Shown piece after piece: positions 16,785-25,230 of a DNA stretch of 64,000 nucleotides. Under the pieces are notes generated by a model that did no database searches, was not told the origin of the DNA, and worked only from the letters and a program-made list of their open reading frames with translations. The position numbers were made by a program, and so were the translations under genes. The DNA is from Candidatus Zixiibacteriota bacterium (GTDB taxonomy: Bacteria; RBG-13-66-14; B26-G2; WVWN01), in NCBI GenBank assembly GCA_030613505.1, contig JAUWLW010000006.1, forward strand, positions 18,566 through 82,565. The letters are read 5' to 3'. Numbering within the stretch: position 1 is the first letter of the stretch; every line of letters begins with the position of its first letter.

Positions 16785-17323
16785 CGCCCGGACCTCCTCT
16801 TAAAAAAAGCTGGCCGGTTCCGCGTCAGCCGTGCCCCCGCACGCGCCCGAACCGAACCGGGTTTTCCACAATCGTTTCGGCCCAAGGCCGCGTTAGGTGA
16901 CGGTTTGCTGCTGTTCCAAGAAGTGTGCATCGACGTAAGGGCTCTTAACCCAACTACCGCTTACCTGATATATCGATTCGTATACGAACGGTGCGCAAGG
17001 CAGTTAACGACATTAAAATCAACGCGTTATGGGCCGGGAGTGTCCATTGTTTTACGTTGGGTGGTCAAAAAGCCCTGCCCTTGGCATAGGTAGGCGCGTC
17101 GCGGGCTGTTATTCGGACGGCGTTGGGGCGTAGCGGAGGCCATTATCGGGAAAGTTATAAACAGCTTATCAACAAGCAAAATCAGGCACTTACGACGCTG
17201 CATAATATAGCATAACACGGGACGATTTCAAGGAAAAAATTCGCCCCGCGACGAGCCGAGCCGTAATTACACCGTTTGACTCGGCGCCGACGCCGTGTTA
17301 TCGTCGTTTCGGACGCACGAGTT
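16785..17323. promoter_or_regulatory. dnaA upstream region with DnaA-box-like sites
   Basis: This is 539 bases without a convincing gene. TTTTCCACA (16862-16870) is a standard DnaA-box variant; TTATAAACA (17155-17163) and TTATCAACA (17166-17174) are each one mismatch from TTATCCACA. A perfect palindrome TTCGTATACGAA lies at 16977-16988. The region probably holds the divergent promoters of dnaA and the ABC genes, and DnaA autoregulation or an origin sub-region. Confidence 0.5.
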
Positions 17324-18271
17324 ATGGAACCGTACCTCAGCCTAAGGCGTGTGAGCAAAGTATACCGTGGCCGCGTTTCGCTGCTAAAGATGTGGAAGCG
17401 TAGGCGGCGGATTACGGCGTTGCGCGACGTCGATTTGGACGTCGCCCCGGGCGAAGTGGTGTGCCTGCTCGGCCCCAACGGCGCGGGCAAGACGACGCTG
17501 TTGAAAATAGCCGCCGGCGCGGTAATCGCCGACGCGGGGGCCGTCGACGTCAACGCCGCGTCGGTGGGTTTCGTGGCCGGCGGCGAGCGGAGTTTTTACT
17601 GGCGCCTCTCCGGCGCGGAGAACTTGAGGTTTTTCGCGGTCCTATTGGGCACGCCGGGTGCCGAGGTTCGGGCCCGGGTGGCTTCCGCCCTCGAGCGGGT
17701 CGGCCTGGGCGGCCGCGCCGACGACCCGGTACGCGTCTATTCCGGCGGCATGCGGCAGCGGCTGGCCTTCGCCCGGGCGCTGTTGCCCGACCCGGCGCTG
17801 CTGTTGGTGGACGAATTGGCGGGCGAGCTCGATTACCCGACGACGTTGGAGCTGGCCCGTTTCGTCCGCGACGACCTAGTCAAGGCCGAGCGGCGCGGCG
17901 CGCTCGTCGCCACCCACCAGTTGTGGCTGGCGCGCATGATAGCGGACCGGATCGTGGTGCTGGTGGGCGGCCGGGTAGTCGCCGCCGGGCCGCCGGGCGA
18001 AGTGCTGGGCGCGCCCTCCGCGCGCTACGGCGCGAGGTTGGCGAGCGTCGACCCCGCCACGGTGGGTGCGCTGGAACGACATGTCGCTAACGTGCAGGTG
18101 GAACGCGGCCGAGATACTTCTTTCGTTTACTTCGACGAGCCGGCGGACGCCGAGGCCCTTTCGGCCGCCTTCGGCGTGTTGGCCGGCGCGGGCGCGTCGC
18201 CCGCCATAAGGGCCCCCGAGGCGACGGAGTCGACGTATCTGGCGCTCTTGCAGGGGGGCGGGGATGATTAG
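17324..18271 (+). CDS. ABC transporter ATP-binding protein
   Basis: This is the ATPase of an ABC-2-type exporter, 315 residues from ATG 17324 (the open frame extends further upstream, but homology begins at MEPYLSLRRVSKVY). Walker A LGPNGAGKTTLL is near 49, the signature YSGGMRQRLAFARAL near 140, and Walker B LLLVDELAGELD near 160, where the usual P after DE is L. The H-loop is ATHQLWL. A C-terminal domain of about 90 residues follows, common in DrrA/CcmA-type ATPases. It overlaps the permease gene by 8 bases. The cargo is unknown; the deacetylase at the end of the operon hints at a glycan or glycolipid. Confidence 0.85.
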   Translation: MEPYLSLRRVSKVYRGRVSLLKMWKRRRRITALRDVDLDVAPGEVVCLLGPNGAGKTTLLKIAAGAVIADAGAVDVNAASVGFVAGGERSFYWRLSGAENLRFFAVLLGTPGAEVRARVASALERVGLGGRADDPVRVYSGGMRQRLAFARALLPDPALLLVDELAGELDYPTTLELARFVRDDLVKAERRGALVATHQLWLARMIADRIVVLVGGRVVAAGPPGEVLGAPSARYGARLASVDPATVGALERHVANVQVERGRDTSFVYFDEPADAEALSAAFGVLAGAGASPAIRAPEATESTYLALLQGGGDD

Positions 18272-19079
18272 CTTCTTCCGGATATGGGGCGCGTTCGCGC
18301 GGCGGGACTTTTTGAATATCGCCTCGTACCGCTTTTCATTCGTCATGGGCCTGGCGTCGCTGCTGTTTTACCTCCTCATATTCTTCTTCGTGAGCCGCGT
18401 TTTCACCGGCCTCGGCTCGGCGTACCTTTCACGGTACGGCGGCGAGTACTTCCCCTTCGTAATTATCGGCCTGGCGATGCAGAGCCTGGTGGGCGCCGGG
18501 TTGGGAGGGCTCTCACAAGTCATAGCGAACGAGCAATACGTGGGTACGCTCGAGCCGTTGCTCGGCCGGCGGGGCGGCGAGTTCCGCATCCTGGCCGCGG
18601 CCTCGCTGTCCCGATACGTCGTGTCCGCGGGCCGCCTCGTGGCCTACTTCGTTCTGGGCGCGGTCGTGTTCGGCGTTTCGTTTAGGTTCGCGGGATTTCC
18701 GCTGTTTGCCGCCGTCGCCGCGCTCACGGTCGCGGCGTACTTCGGCCTGGGGATGCTGTCCGCGGCTTTTCTGCTCGTATTTAAGCAGGGCAACCCCATC
18801 AACCTTTTCTTCGGCCAGTTGGCGGTGCTTCTGTCGGGGGTATATTTTCCGGTGGAGGTATTACCCGACTGGTTGCGGGCGGTCGCCGCGTTTATCCCGT
18901 TGACGTACGCGCTGGACGTGGCGCGGTCGGCCGTTCTGGGGGGCGCCGCAGCCGGGCCGGCGACGAAGTCTATAATCATTCTGGGCGCCTTCGCCGTCGG
19001 CGCGCTGGCCGCCGGCGGCGCGGGTTTTCGGTGGGCCCTCGCCCGGGCCAAGCGCGACGGCTCGCTGAGCCAATATTAA
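18264..19079 (+). CDS. ABC-2-type transporter permease
   Basis: The protein has 271 residues with six predicted helices, starting ATG 18264 inside the ATPase gene. Features include YFPFVIIGLAMQSLVGAG (about 68-85), the cytoplasmic segment NEQYVGTLEPLLGRRGGEF typical of ABC-2 permeases, and the late motif LSGVYFPVEVLPDWLRAVAA before the last helices. It should pair with the preceding ATPase as a homodimeric exporter in the inner membrane. The TAA stop shares its last base with the next gene's ATG (TAATG), so all three genes are translationally linked. Confidence 0.85.
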   Translation: MISFFRIWGAFARRDFLNIASYRFSFVMGLASLLFYLLIFFFVSRVFTGLGSAYLSRYGGEYFPFVIIGLAMQSLVGAGLGGLSQVIANEQYVGTLEPLLGRRGGEFRILAAASLSRYVVSAGRLVAYFVLGAVVFGVSFRFAGFPLFAAVAALTVAAYFGLGMLSAAFLLVFKQGNPINLFFGQLAVLLSGVYFPVEVLPDWLRAVAAFIPLTYALDVARSAVLGGAAAGPATKSIIILGAFAVGALAAGGAGFRWALARAKRDGSLSQY

Positions 19080-19921
19080 TGCCGCCGCCCGACCGACAGC
19101 GCGCTATCCGGCTCATCGTCAACGCCGACGACTTCGGCTCGAGCGTATCGGTCAACGCCGGCGTAGAGCGGGCATGCCGCGAGGGAATAGTGACGTCGGC
19201 GTCGATAATGGCGGGGGGGCCGGCCTTCGACGACGCGCTGGCGCGGTTGGACGATTTGCCCCAGCTGGGCGTAGGCGTACACTTAACCCTCTCGGCCGGC
19301 CGCGCGGTCCTCGAGCCGCGCGCGGCCCCGACGCTGATAGGGCAAGGGGGCGCGCTCCCCAAAGACGCCGCGGCGTTCGCGCGCGGTTTTTTTTCGGGCA
19401 GGATTTCGCCGGCAGACGTGCGCGCCGAGCTCGCCGCGCAGCTCGCGAAAGTATCGGCGCCGGGGGTCCGCGTTACCCACCTAGACGGCCACCAGCACTT
19501 GCACAACTTCTCCGGCGTCGCCGGCGTCGTCGTGGAGCTCGCTCGGAAGTTCGGCATACGGGCCGTTCGCTCGAGCCGGTGCCGGTTGTGGCCGCCCGGG
19601 CGGCGTTGGTTTAGCCGCCAACTAGCGTTGCGTTTGTACGCGGAAGCCTTCGGCGCCCGGGCCCGGCGCGCGGGCCTTAAGATGCCGGAAGGCCTGGCGG
19701 GCCAGGAATGGGCCGGCGCGCTCACCGTCGAGAGGTTAACGACGATCGTCGCCAGGCTCGAGCCGGGGACGTGGGAGCTTATGTGCCACCCCGCCGCGGC
19801 CGACGAAGTCGACGCCGAGGGCTATGACCGCGCCGGCGAGTTGGCCGCCCTCACGGCGCCGGCGGTGCGCGCCGCGTTGGAGGAGAGGGGTGTTCGCCTC
19901 GTAAACTACGCCGGTTTGTAG
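19079..19921 (+). CDS. ChbG/YdjC/HpnK-family carbohydrate deacetylase
   Basis: The product has 280 residues from ATG 19079. Metal-site motifs are clear: IVNADDFGSS (Asp-Asp, about 14), GVGVHLTLSAG (about 62) and THLDGHQHLHN (His pair, about 135); MCHPAAAD near 235 is also typical. ChbG removes an acetyl group from chitooligosaccharides, and HpnK acts in hopanoid modification, so the family acts on N-acetylated sugars. Coupling to an ABC exporter suggests deacetylation of an exported sugar-containing molecule. The substrate is inferred only at this level. Confidence 0.8.
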   Translation: MPPPDRQRAIRLIVNADDFGSSVSVNAGVERACREGIVTSASIMAGGPAFDDALARLDDLPQLGVGVHLTLSAGRAVLEPRAAPTLIGQGGALPKDAAAFARGFFSGRISPADVRAELAAQLAKVSAPGVRVTHLDGHQHLHNFSGVAGVVVELARKFGIRAVRSSRCRLWPPGRRWFSRQLALRLYAEAFGARARRAGLKMPEGLAGQEWAGALTVERLTTIVARLEPGTWELMCHPAAADEVDAEGYDRAGELAALTAPAVRAALEERGVRLVNYAGL

Positions 19922-19958
19922 CGCGCGCCGATGGGGCAAGCGGCGCGCCGCCGGGTGC

Positions 19959-19992
19959 GGCTCGCGCCTGAGGGCGTGAGCCATTTTTATTT
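19959..19992 (+). terminator. Rho-independent terminator of the ABC/deacetylase operon
   Basis: A 10-bp stem (GGCTCGCGCC/GGCGTGAGCC, one G-T pair) with a TGAG loop is followed by ATTTTTATTT. It ends a few bases before the stop codon of the convergent gene at 19995. Confidence 0.75.
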
Positions 19993-19994
19993 AA

Positions 19995-20822
19995 TTAGCG
20001 GAAGAGGGCTTTGACGCGGCCGAGGCTAGCCGGCTCCACCGCGGCGGGTTCGTATTCGAGGGGGTCGGTCGAGATCTCGTATACGTACTTTTCGCCGGTG
20101 AAGGTGGAGACGAAGATGCTTTGGAGCGAGGGGCGGCCGAAACAAGCGCCGCCGACGTACTCGTCGTTGACCTTGAACGCGAAGCGCGCGACCGGGAAGC
20201 CGGCGGTCGTGTATTCACGCGCGTCGTAGTTCGGGCGCCCGGACACGACCCACAGGTTGCGGCCGCCGTACGCCAGGGCGTGGTTTTTGGGGTGGGCCGC
20301 GGCGAACGAGGCGACGACCGAGCCGACGCTGGTGAGCCGGTACACGAGGGGGGACTCGTACGAGGAGGCGTAGAGGTAGGAGCCGTCCCAGGTGAGGCCG
20401 TTGACGTGTTTGCCGACGGGGAACGGGCCGTCGAACTTGTTCGTCAGCGAGCCGGTGTCGGCGTTGAGGACGATTATCTTCGCCCGGGATTGCGGCTTGA
20501 CCAGGTCGTCGGCGACGTAGATGCGGTTGCGCAACCCGGGCCGCCAGGCCAGGTCCATCGCCCAATTGACGTCGGCCGGGCAGTTGAACCGCTTCTCGAC
20601 GCTGGCGTTCTCGCCGTCGAAGGTGAACCTGAGTATCCGTACTTGCTTTGGGCCGCGGTTGTCGGCCACGGCGTATTCGGCGTCGCCGTCGAAGGCGAGG
20701 CCGCGGGGGCCGTTCAGCGAGAGCCCCGGGATGTTGAAGCTCGCTATGATGTCGCCCGGGACCGCGCGGGCCGCGGACGCCGCGGCCGCGACGGCGACGA
20801 GGCATTTCACGCACTCTAACAT
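19995..20822 (-). CDS. Secreted beta-propeller-like protein with C-terminal tag
   Basis: The protein has 275 residues. ATG 20822 follows AAGGAA and gives a signal peptide (MLECVKCLVAVAAAASAARA); the longer open frame upstream lies in the glgC end and is rejected. Repeated strands such as GPRGLAFDGDAEYAVADN, HVNGLTWDGSYLYASSYE and NHALAYGGRNLWVVSG suggest an NHL/SMP-30-like propeller. The last residues, EPASLGRVKALFR, match the ends of the otherwise unrelated proteins at 28912 and 58619. It is likely exported; the partner or ligand is unknown. It lies 43 bases downstream of glgC on the same strand. Confidence 0.7.
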   Translation of the reverse strand: MLECVKCLVAVAAAASAARAVPGDIIASFNIPGLSLNGPRGLAFDGDAEYAVADNRGPKQVRILRFTFDGENASVEKRFNCPADVNWAMDLAWRPGLRNRIYVADDLVKPQSRAKIIVLNADTGSLTNKFDGPFPVGKHVNGLTWDGSYLYASSYESPLVYRLTSVGSVVASFAAAHPKNHALAYGGRNLWVVSGRPNYDAREYTTAGFPVARFAFKVNDEYVGGACFGRPSLQSIFVSTFTGEKYVYEISTDPLEYEPAAVEPASLGRVKALFR

Positions 20823-20865
20823 TTCCTTAAGAGTATAACATCGCGGCTGAGCCGCGTCCAGGCCT

Positions 20866-22128
20866 TCACGCCGGGCCGCCGGCGCGGACGTATTCGCCGG
20901 CGGCGACGTCGAGGGTCGAGAAGTCCGGCGGCCGCGCGCCGACCTCGACGCACGCGTTGCGGGCCAGGCGTAGCCCCGCCGGCAGCTCGCTCTCCCGGCC
21001 CACGAGGACCAGCCCCGACGTAAGTTGCTCGGCATAGTGACGGTTGGGCGTATAGTCGTCGCCGTGGCCGAGGACGCAGCCGTCGCCCGCTGCGGTCTCT
21101 TTGTCGATTATAACCCGCTCCAGGCGGCAGTCGGCGCCGACGCGGCACTCGTCCAGTACGACGGAGGACTCGACGACCGCGCCCGGGCCTACGGTCACGC
21201 CGGGGAATATGATCGAGTTGCGGACGGTCCCGTATATCTCGCACCCCTCCGCGACCAAAGCGCGGGCCGCCGAACCGCCCGGGTAGAAGCGCGCGGGCGC
21301 GTAGTCGCGGCTGGGCGTGCGGACGGGCCAATCCTCGTCGTAAAGGTTGAAGTCCGGCAGGTCCGCGATCAGGTCCATATTGGCGTCGAAGTACGCGTCC
21401 ACCGTACCCACGTCGCGCCAGTAGTCCTCGAAGATGTAGCAGTAGACGCGCTTCTCGCCGATGAGCGAGGGTATGACGTGGCGGCCGAAGTCCGTCATCC
21501 CCTCCGGGACGCGCGCCATGGCGTCGAAGAACGCCTCGCGCGTAAAGAGGTATATCCCCATGGAGACCATGTCCGATTTGGGCTCGGGCGGCTTCTCCTC
21601 GAAGGCGACGATGCGGCCGTCGGGCGCGAGCTCGAGCGTCCCGAACCTCGTCGCGTCCGCCCGCGGCACCCGCAGCGTCGCCACGACGACGTCGGCGCCC
21701 TTGACGTCGAGGACGCGTCGCAGGAGGTTGTAATCCATGGCGTAGACGTGGTCGCCGGCGAGGACCAGCACGTGCGCGAAGTTGCGGGCGGCGACGTAGT
21801 GCCGGTTCTGGTAGCAGGCGTCGGCCGTCCCCTTGTACCAGTCGGAGTCGACGCGGCCCAGATGCGGCTGCAGCAGCTCGACGCCGCCCCAGCTGCGGTC
21901 GAGGTCCCAGGCGCGGCCTATGCCGACGTGTTTGGCGAGCGACCGCGGCCGGTACTGCGCCAGCACCGCGACGTGGAAGATCCCGGAGTTCACGCAGTTG
22001 GAGAGCGTGAAGTCGATGAGGCGATAGCGGCCGCCGATGGGGACCGCGGGTTTGGTCCGCCGTCTGCACAGTTCGGCGAGGCGTTCGCCTTTGCCGCCGG
22101 CTAGGATTAAGGCCAGGGTGTTTCGCAT
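20866..22128 (-). CDS. glgC: Glucose-1-phosphate adenylyltransferase
   Basis: It makes ADP-glucose for glycogen synthesis. The 420 residues show the catalytic LILAGGKGERLAEL (about 8-21), PAVPIGGRYRLIDFTLSN, the ATP-site W-Y-x-G-T-A-D-A segment near 105, and GDHVYAMDY. VVATLRVPRADATRFGTLE corresponds to the glucose-1-P region. EKPPEPKSDMVSMGIYLF follows, then a left-handed beta-helix C-terminus. All catalytic elements appear intact, in contrast with the paralog at 30126. ATG 22128 lacks an obvious ribosome-binding site. No glgA or glgB is visible. Confidence 0.93.
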   Translation of the reverse strand: MRNTLALILAGGKGERLAELCRRRTKPAVPIGGRYRLIDFTLSNCVNSGIFHVAVLAQYRPRSLAKHVGIGRAWDLDRSWGGVELLQPHLGRVDSDWYKGTADACYQNRHYVAARNFAHVLVLAGDHVYAMDYNLLRRVLDVKGADVVVATLRVPRADATRFGTLELAPDGRIVAFEEKPPEPKSDMVSMGIYLFTREAFFDAMARVPEGMTDFGRHVIPSLIGEKRVYCYIFEDYWRDVGTVDAYFDANMDLIADLPDFNLYDEDWPVRTPSRDYAPARFYPGGSAARALVAEGCEIYGTVRNSIIFPGVTVGPGAVVESSVVLDECRVGADCRLERVIIDKETAAGDGCVLGHGDDYTPNRHYAEQLTSGLVLVGRESELPAGLRLARNACVEVGARPPDFSTLDVAAGEYVRAGGPA

Positions 22129-22200
22129 ACGGCCCTATTTTATACTACGACGTTCGCGATACAAGCAAAAAATCGGCATCGCGGCCGCGGCCCCTACCGG

Positions 22201-22305
22201 GGGGCGGACTTCCGCCGCAAGGAGCAGGCCAAGGGTAGCTCGGCGGACGGGCAATACCCCATCGGCTTCGACCCCCGGCGCTTCGGCTACCTGGCGTTCG
22301 AGTAA
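22201..22305 (+). pseudogene. Possible 3' remnant of an unidentified gene
   Basis: One frame stays open upstream of here without a start codon and encodes GADFRRKEQAKGSSADGQ, then YPIGFDPRRFGYLAFE and TAA, followed 18 bases later by a strong terminator. The protein-like composition and the terminator suggest the tail of a lost gene. I could not identify the family. The rest of the interval 22129-22493 holds that terminator and the next promoter. Confidence 0.35.
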
Positions 22306-22323
22306 AGCAAGGGTAATTTATGT

Positions 22324-22352
22324 AAAAGCGGCTCAGTTGAGCCGCTTTTTTT
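22324..22352 (+). terminator. Strong rho-independent terminator
   Basis: A perfect 12-bp stem (AAAAGCGGCTCA/TGAGCCGCTTTT) with loop GT and a run of seven T. No intact plus-strand gene precedes it, which supports a lost gene upstream. Confidence 0.9.
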
Positions 22353-22400
22353 CGTAGCTGCCAATTTACATACCTAAATAAGTAATATATAAAAAAGTAC

Positions 22401-22428
22401 TTGACAAACAGAACGGGGGGGGTAGACT
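22401..22428 (+). promoter_or_regulatory. Promoter of the subtilase gene
   Basis: TTGACA (22401-22406), a 16-base spacer with a run of eight G, and TAGACT (22423-22428). It lies 65 bases upstream of ATG 22494. Confidence 0.5.
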
Positions 22429-22493
22429 GTAAGGGTAAAGAAGAGGGTTCGGTTTCTAAATTGGGGTTTTAATTATTGACAAGGAGGACGGAG

Positions 22494-24188
22494 ATGCGGA
22501 AACTAATCTTGACCGGGGTCGCGGCGTGCCTTATAATAGGTTGCGCCGCGTTAGTTAACGCGGTAGAGTATAACCCGGGGATAATCTGCGTGGAGTTCGG
22601 CGATAATGTTAACCTTGAGAGGAAACCGGGGACTAAGGGCTCGGGGCATCCGTCGCTGGACGTGCTCGCGGAGAAGTACGACGTTTACGAGGCGAAGGCC
22701 GTATTCCCAATGCCCAAGGCGCCTATAAAGCACCCGCACGGCCTGTGGGATTGGGAAGACTGGCAGCGGTCGGCGGCGAAGGCGCGGCTGAAATACGTCT
22801 ACGTGTTAAGGTTCCGCGCCAAAACCGACCCCCGGTTGGTAGCCGAGGATTACAAGAAGGACCCGTACGTCGAAAACGCCGCGCCGGAGGGGCGGGGCGA
22901 AGCGTACATGTTCCCCAACGACCCCGATTTCGACCAGCAGTGGTACCTGTACCTCGATTACAACCGCGACTGCGACATCCACTGGCCCGAAGCTTGGGAC
23001 CGCTTTATTTTCGCGCCACCGGACTGGCTTGACGGGTACCCGCTAGCCGGCATTATCGACACCGGCATATACACCTCGACCGGCGATCACGGCGGCATTC
23101 ACCAGGATATCCGAGCAAACGTCGGCGTCGCCTACGACATTTTAGGTGAACCGTTCCCGACGGATATTTCCGGCCACGGTACCGGGGTCGCCGGTATAAT
23201 GGCCGCGGAGACCAATAACTGGTTGGGTATAGCCGGCGTGGGGGTAAACACCTTCAAGGTTATGCCCGTTCGGACGTTCTATTACAAACCCGTTGACCCG
23301 TATCTAGTGGGGTTCGGAATGGTGTACGCGGTAAGCAGGGGAGCCGACCTCTTGAACATGTCCTGGGGTTTTCCTTATCCCCCTCTCGAAATACAGATCG
23401 CGCTCACGCACGTCTGGAACCTCGACATCGTAACGGTAGCGGCTAGCGGCTACAGCCCGAACCCCGGGGACCCGGTCTACAACTACCCCGCGGCGGACGA
23501 GGACGCGCGCATGATAAGCATCGGCGGGACCGTACGCGTCCCCAACGAGTGGTTATGGTGGGACCACAGCGGCTGGCACCAATCGACGGTCGACGTCGTA
23601 GCGCCCGCCACCCCGGACATCTACACCACCTGGCTCTATAACGACTACGCCGACAAGGAAGGGACCTCGTACTCCTGCGCGATGGCCTCCGGCATCGGCG
23701 CCGCCTGCCTCGTGATGTTGGAAGGGCCTTACCCGGGCATCGACGTCGACGTGCGCGAATGTATCCACCACGGCGGCGTTAACTGGGGCGGTTACCCGGT
23801 CGAGGAATGGGGCTGGGGAACCGAATACTACGACGACGCGTTGGACCACGCGATCGCGATACGCGAAGGCGGCGGCGACGGCGGCTCGAGCGGCCCGGCC
23901 GCGGCGACGCCCGCGGTGACGCTCGCCCAGAACGCCCCCAACCCCGCGGCTTCTACGACTACGTTCCGCCTCGAGCTTTCGGCCAAGGGGACCACGCGAG
24001 CGGAGCTTGTCATCTACGACCTGAGCGGCCGCAAGGTCCGGACCTTCGACGTGCCGGTAAAGGACGGCGCCGCGGAGGTGGCGTGGGACCTGACGGCGAG
24101 CGACGGCGCCCGCGTTCCCCCCGGCGTATACATTTATAGAGTGAACGCCGGCGGCGCAACCTCGGCCAAGAAGTGCGTCGTTCGTTAA
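22494..24188 (+). CDS. Secreted subtilisin-like (S8) protease with FlgD/Por-type C-terminal domain
   Basis: The protein has 564 residues from ATG 22494, behind AAGGAGG. A signal peptide ends near residue 25. A propeptide-like region (30-140) follows, then the catalytic domain: Asp189 in AGIIDTGIYT, His228 in SGHGTGVAGIMA, and Ser392 in EGTSYSCAMASGIG. A Gly/Ser linker leads to a C-terminal Ig-like domain: LAQNAPNPAASTTTF, LVIYDLSGRKVRTF, and PPGVYIYRVNAGG with a final KKCVVR. That domain is the FlgD-like/Por-sorting type used for outer-membrane export in Bacteroidota relatives. It is likely extracellular or cell-surface. Substrate specificity is unknown. Confidence 0.9.
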   Translation: MRKLILTGVAACLIIGCAALVNAVEYNPGIICVEFGDNVNLERKPGTKGSGHPSLDVLAEKYDVYEAKAVFPMPKAPIKHPHGLWDWEDWQRSAAKARLKYVYVLRFRAKTDPRLVAEDYKKDPYVENAAPEGRGEAYMFPNDPDFDQQWYLYLDYNRDCDIHWPEAWDRFIFAPPDWLDGYPLAGIIDTGIYTSTGDHGGIHQDIRANVGVAYDILGEPFPTDISGHGTGVAGIMAAETNNWLGIAGVGVNTFKVMPVRTFYYKPVDPYLVGFGMVYAVSRGADLLNMSWGFPYPPLEIQIALTHVWNLDIVTVAASGYSPNPGDPVYNYPAADEDARMISIGGTVRVPNEWLWWDHSGWHQSTVDVVAPATPDIYTTWLYNDYADKEGTSYSCAMASGIGAACLVMLEGPYPGIDVDVRECIHHGGVNWGGYPVEEWGWGTEYYDDALDHAIAIREGGGDGGSSGPAAATPAVTLAQNAPNPAASTTTFRLELSAKGTTRAELVIYDLSGRKVRTFDVPVKDGAAEVAWDLTASDGARVPPGVYIYRVNAGGATSAKKCVVR

Positions 24189-24209
24189 CGATTTAACCGG
24201 AAACGAAAA

Positions 24210-24241
24210 CCCGCCCCCGCCCCGCCCGGGCGGGGGCGGGG
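24210..24241 (+). terminator. GC-rich hairpin after the subtilase gene
   Basis: A nearly perfect inverted repeat of C-runs and G-runs centred on CCCGGG, 22 bases after the stop. There is no T-run, so termination would be inefficient or Rho-assisted, or it is a stability element between the protease and the lipoprotein array. Confidence 0.5.
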
Positions 24242-24257
24242 CAACCCCTAAAAAGCT

Positions 24258-25229
24258 ATGGTTAAAGCAAATACGTTCGCGACGGTTTTAGTATTTTTGG
24301 CTTTACTCGCGGCAGCGGTAAGCTGCGAGGACGTCCCGACTTATACTTTACCGGGCCCGTACGTGCCGCCGCCGGTGAAGGGGGATGACGGCCGGCGTTT
24401 ATTATGGGAGCCCGGGCCGATGGAGGCACAGTGCTTCGAGCCGTCGTTTTCGCCCGACGGCACTAAGGTCGTCGTCAGTTACCGTTTCGGCATCTTCGCT
24501 CCTGCCGCGGACCTCGCGATATTAGACTTGACGACGGGCAAGATAAAAGTCATCGTCGAGGGCAACGTCGCCAAAAGGCCGGCGTGGTCGCCCACCGGCG
24601 AGTGGATAGCATATCAGAGCGACGCGGGGGTCGGCCGATATATTTGGTTGTGCCGGCCCGACGGCTCGGAAAACCACCGGTTGGAGTTTAAAAATGCGTT
24701 TACGCCACGTTGGGGTCCTAAAGGCGATAAGATTTATTTTTCTTACGTATATAACGCAAGGGAAAAGGATTACGGCGTTTACTATGACTTAGGCGAAGGA
24801 AAATTGGACGTTTTATACCGAGACCCGCTTAGGCACGTTGGCGTGTTAATACCATCACCCGGGGGGGAAGAAGTAGCTTTTTACCTACTAGACAATATAC
24901 ATAACGGCAACGATATAAACCTCGCCGCCATCAACGTGGATGGCTCAGGGTTCGAGGTGTTATGGCCCGCGGGCCCCTATAGGGTTTGGGCCGCGGCGCG
25001 TTCCTGGTCCGCCGACGGCCGGTATATACTAATGGGGTACGGCTACCCGGGTACTAGTATTGACGAGTTGGGGACGTACGAGCTAAAGACGGGGATATTC
25101 CGCCCGCTAACGATGTGTCCGCCGAGGCAGAAATACGAAAAAATACTGTACGCGTCGTGGGGGCCTAACGGCGATATAGTATTCGGGAACCATTTGGGCC
25201 GGCTGTCCTTGATCAAGGCGCCGGAGTAA
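24258..25229 (+). CDS. Beta-propeller lipoprotein, tandem copy 1
   Basis: The protein has 323 residues. A lipobox ends at Cys23 (AAAVSC), followed directly by EDVPTYTLPGPYVPPPV. Then come TolB/PD40-like strands: PSFSPDGTKVVVSY, PAWSPTGEWIAYQ, TPRWGPKGDKIYFSY, IPSPGGEEVAFYL, RSWSADGRYILMGYGYP and ASWGPNGDIVFGN, which indicate a six-bladed propeller anchored in a membrane by lipid. Such domains bind proteins or peptidoglycan-associated partners. The signal peptide differs from those of copies 2-4, so its 5' end was not copied with the rest. No clear ribosome-binding site is seen. The function is unknown. Confidence 0.8.
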   Translation: MVKANTFATVLVFLALLAAAVSCEDVPTYTLPGPYVPPPVKGDDGRRLLWEPGPMEAQCFEPSFSPDGTKVVVSYRFGIFAPAADLAILDLTTGKIKVIVEGNVAKRPAWSPTGEWIAYQSDAGVGRYIWLCRPDGSENHRLEFKNAFTPRWGPKGDKIYFSYVYNAREKDYGVYYDLGEGKLDVLYRDPLRHVGVLIPSPGGEEVAFYLLDNIHNGNDINLAAINVDGSGFEVLWPAGPYRVWAAARSWSADGRYILMGYGYPGTSIDELGTYELKTGIFRPLTMCPPRQKYEKILYASWGPNGDIVFGNHLGRLSLIKAPE

Positions 25230-25230
25230 G

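Noticed and set aside
20816..22069. Second minus-strand open frame overlapping glgC
   Set aside because: Arg- and Pro-rich out-of-frame translation of glgC without recognisable sequence.
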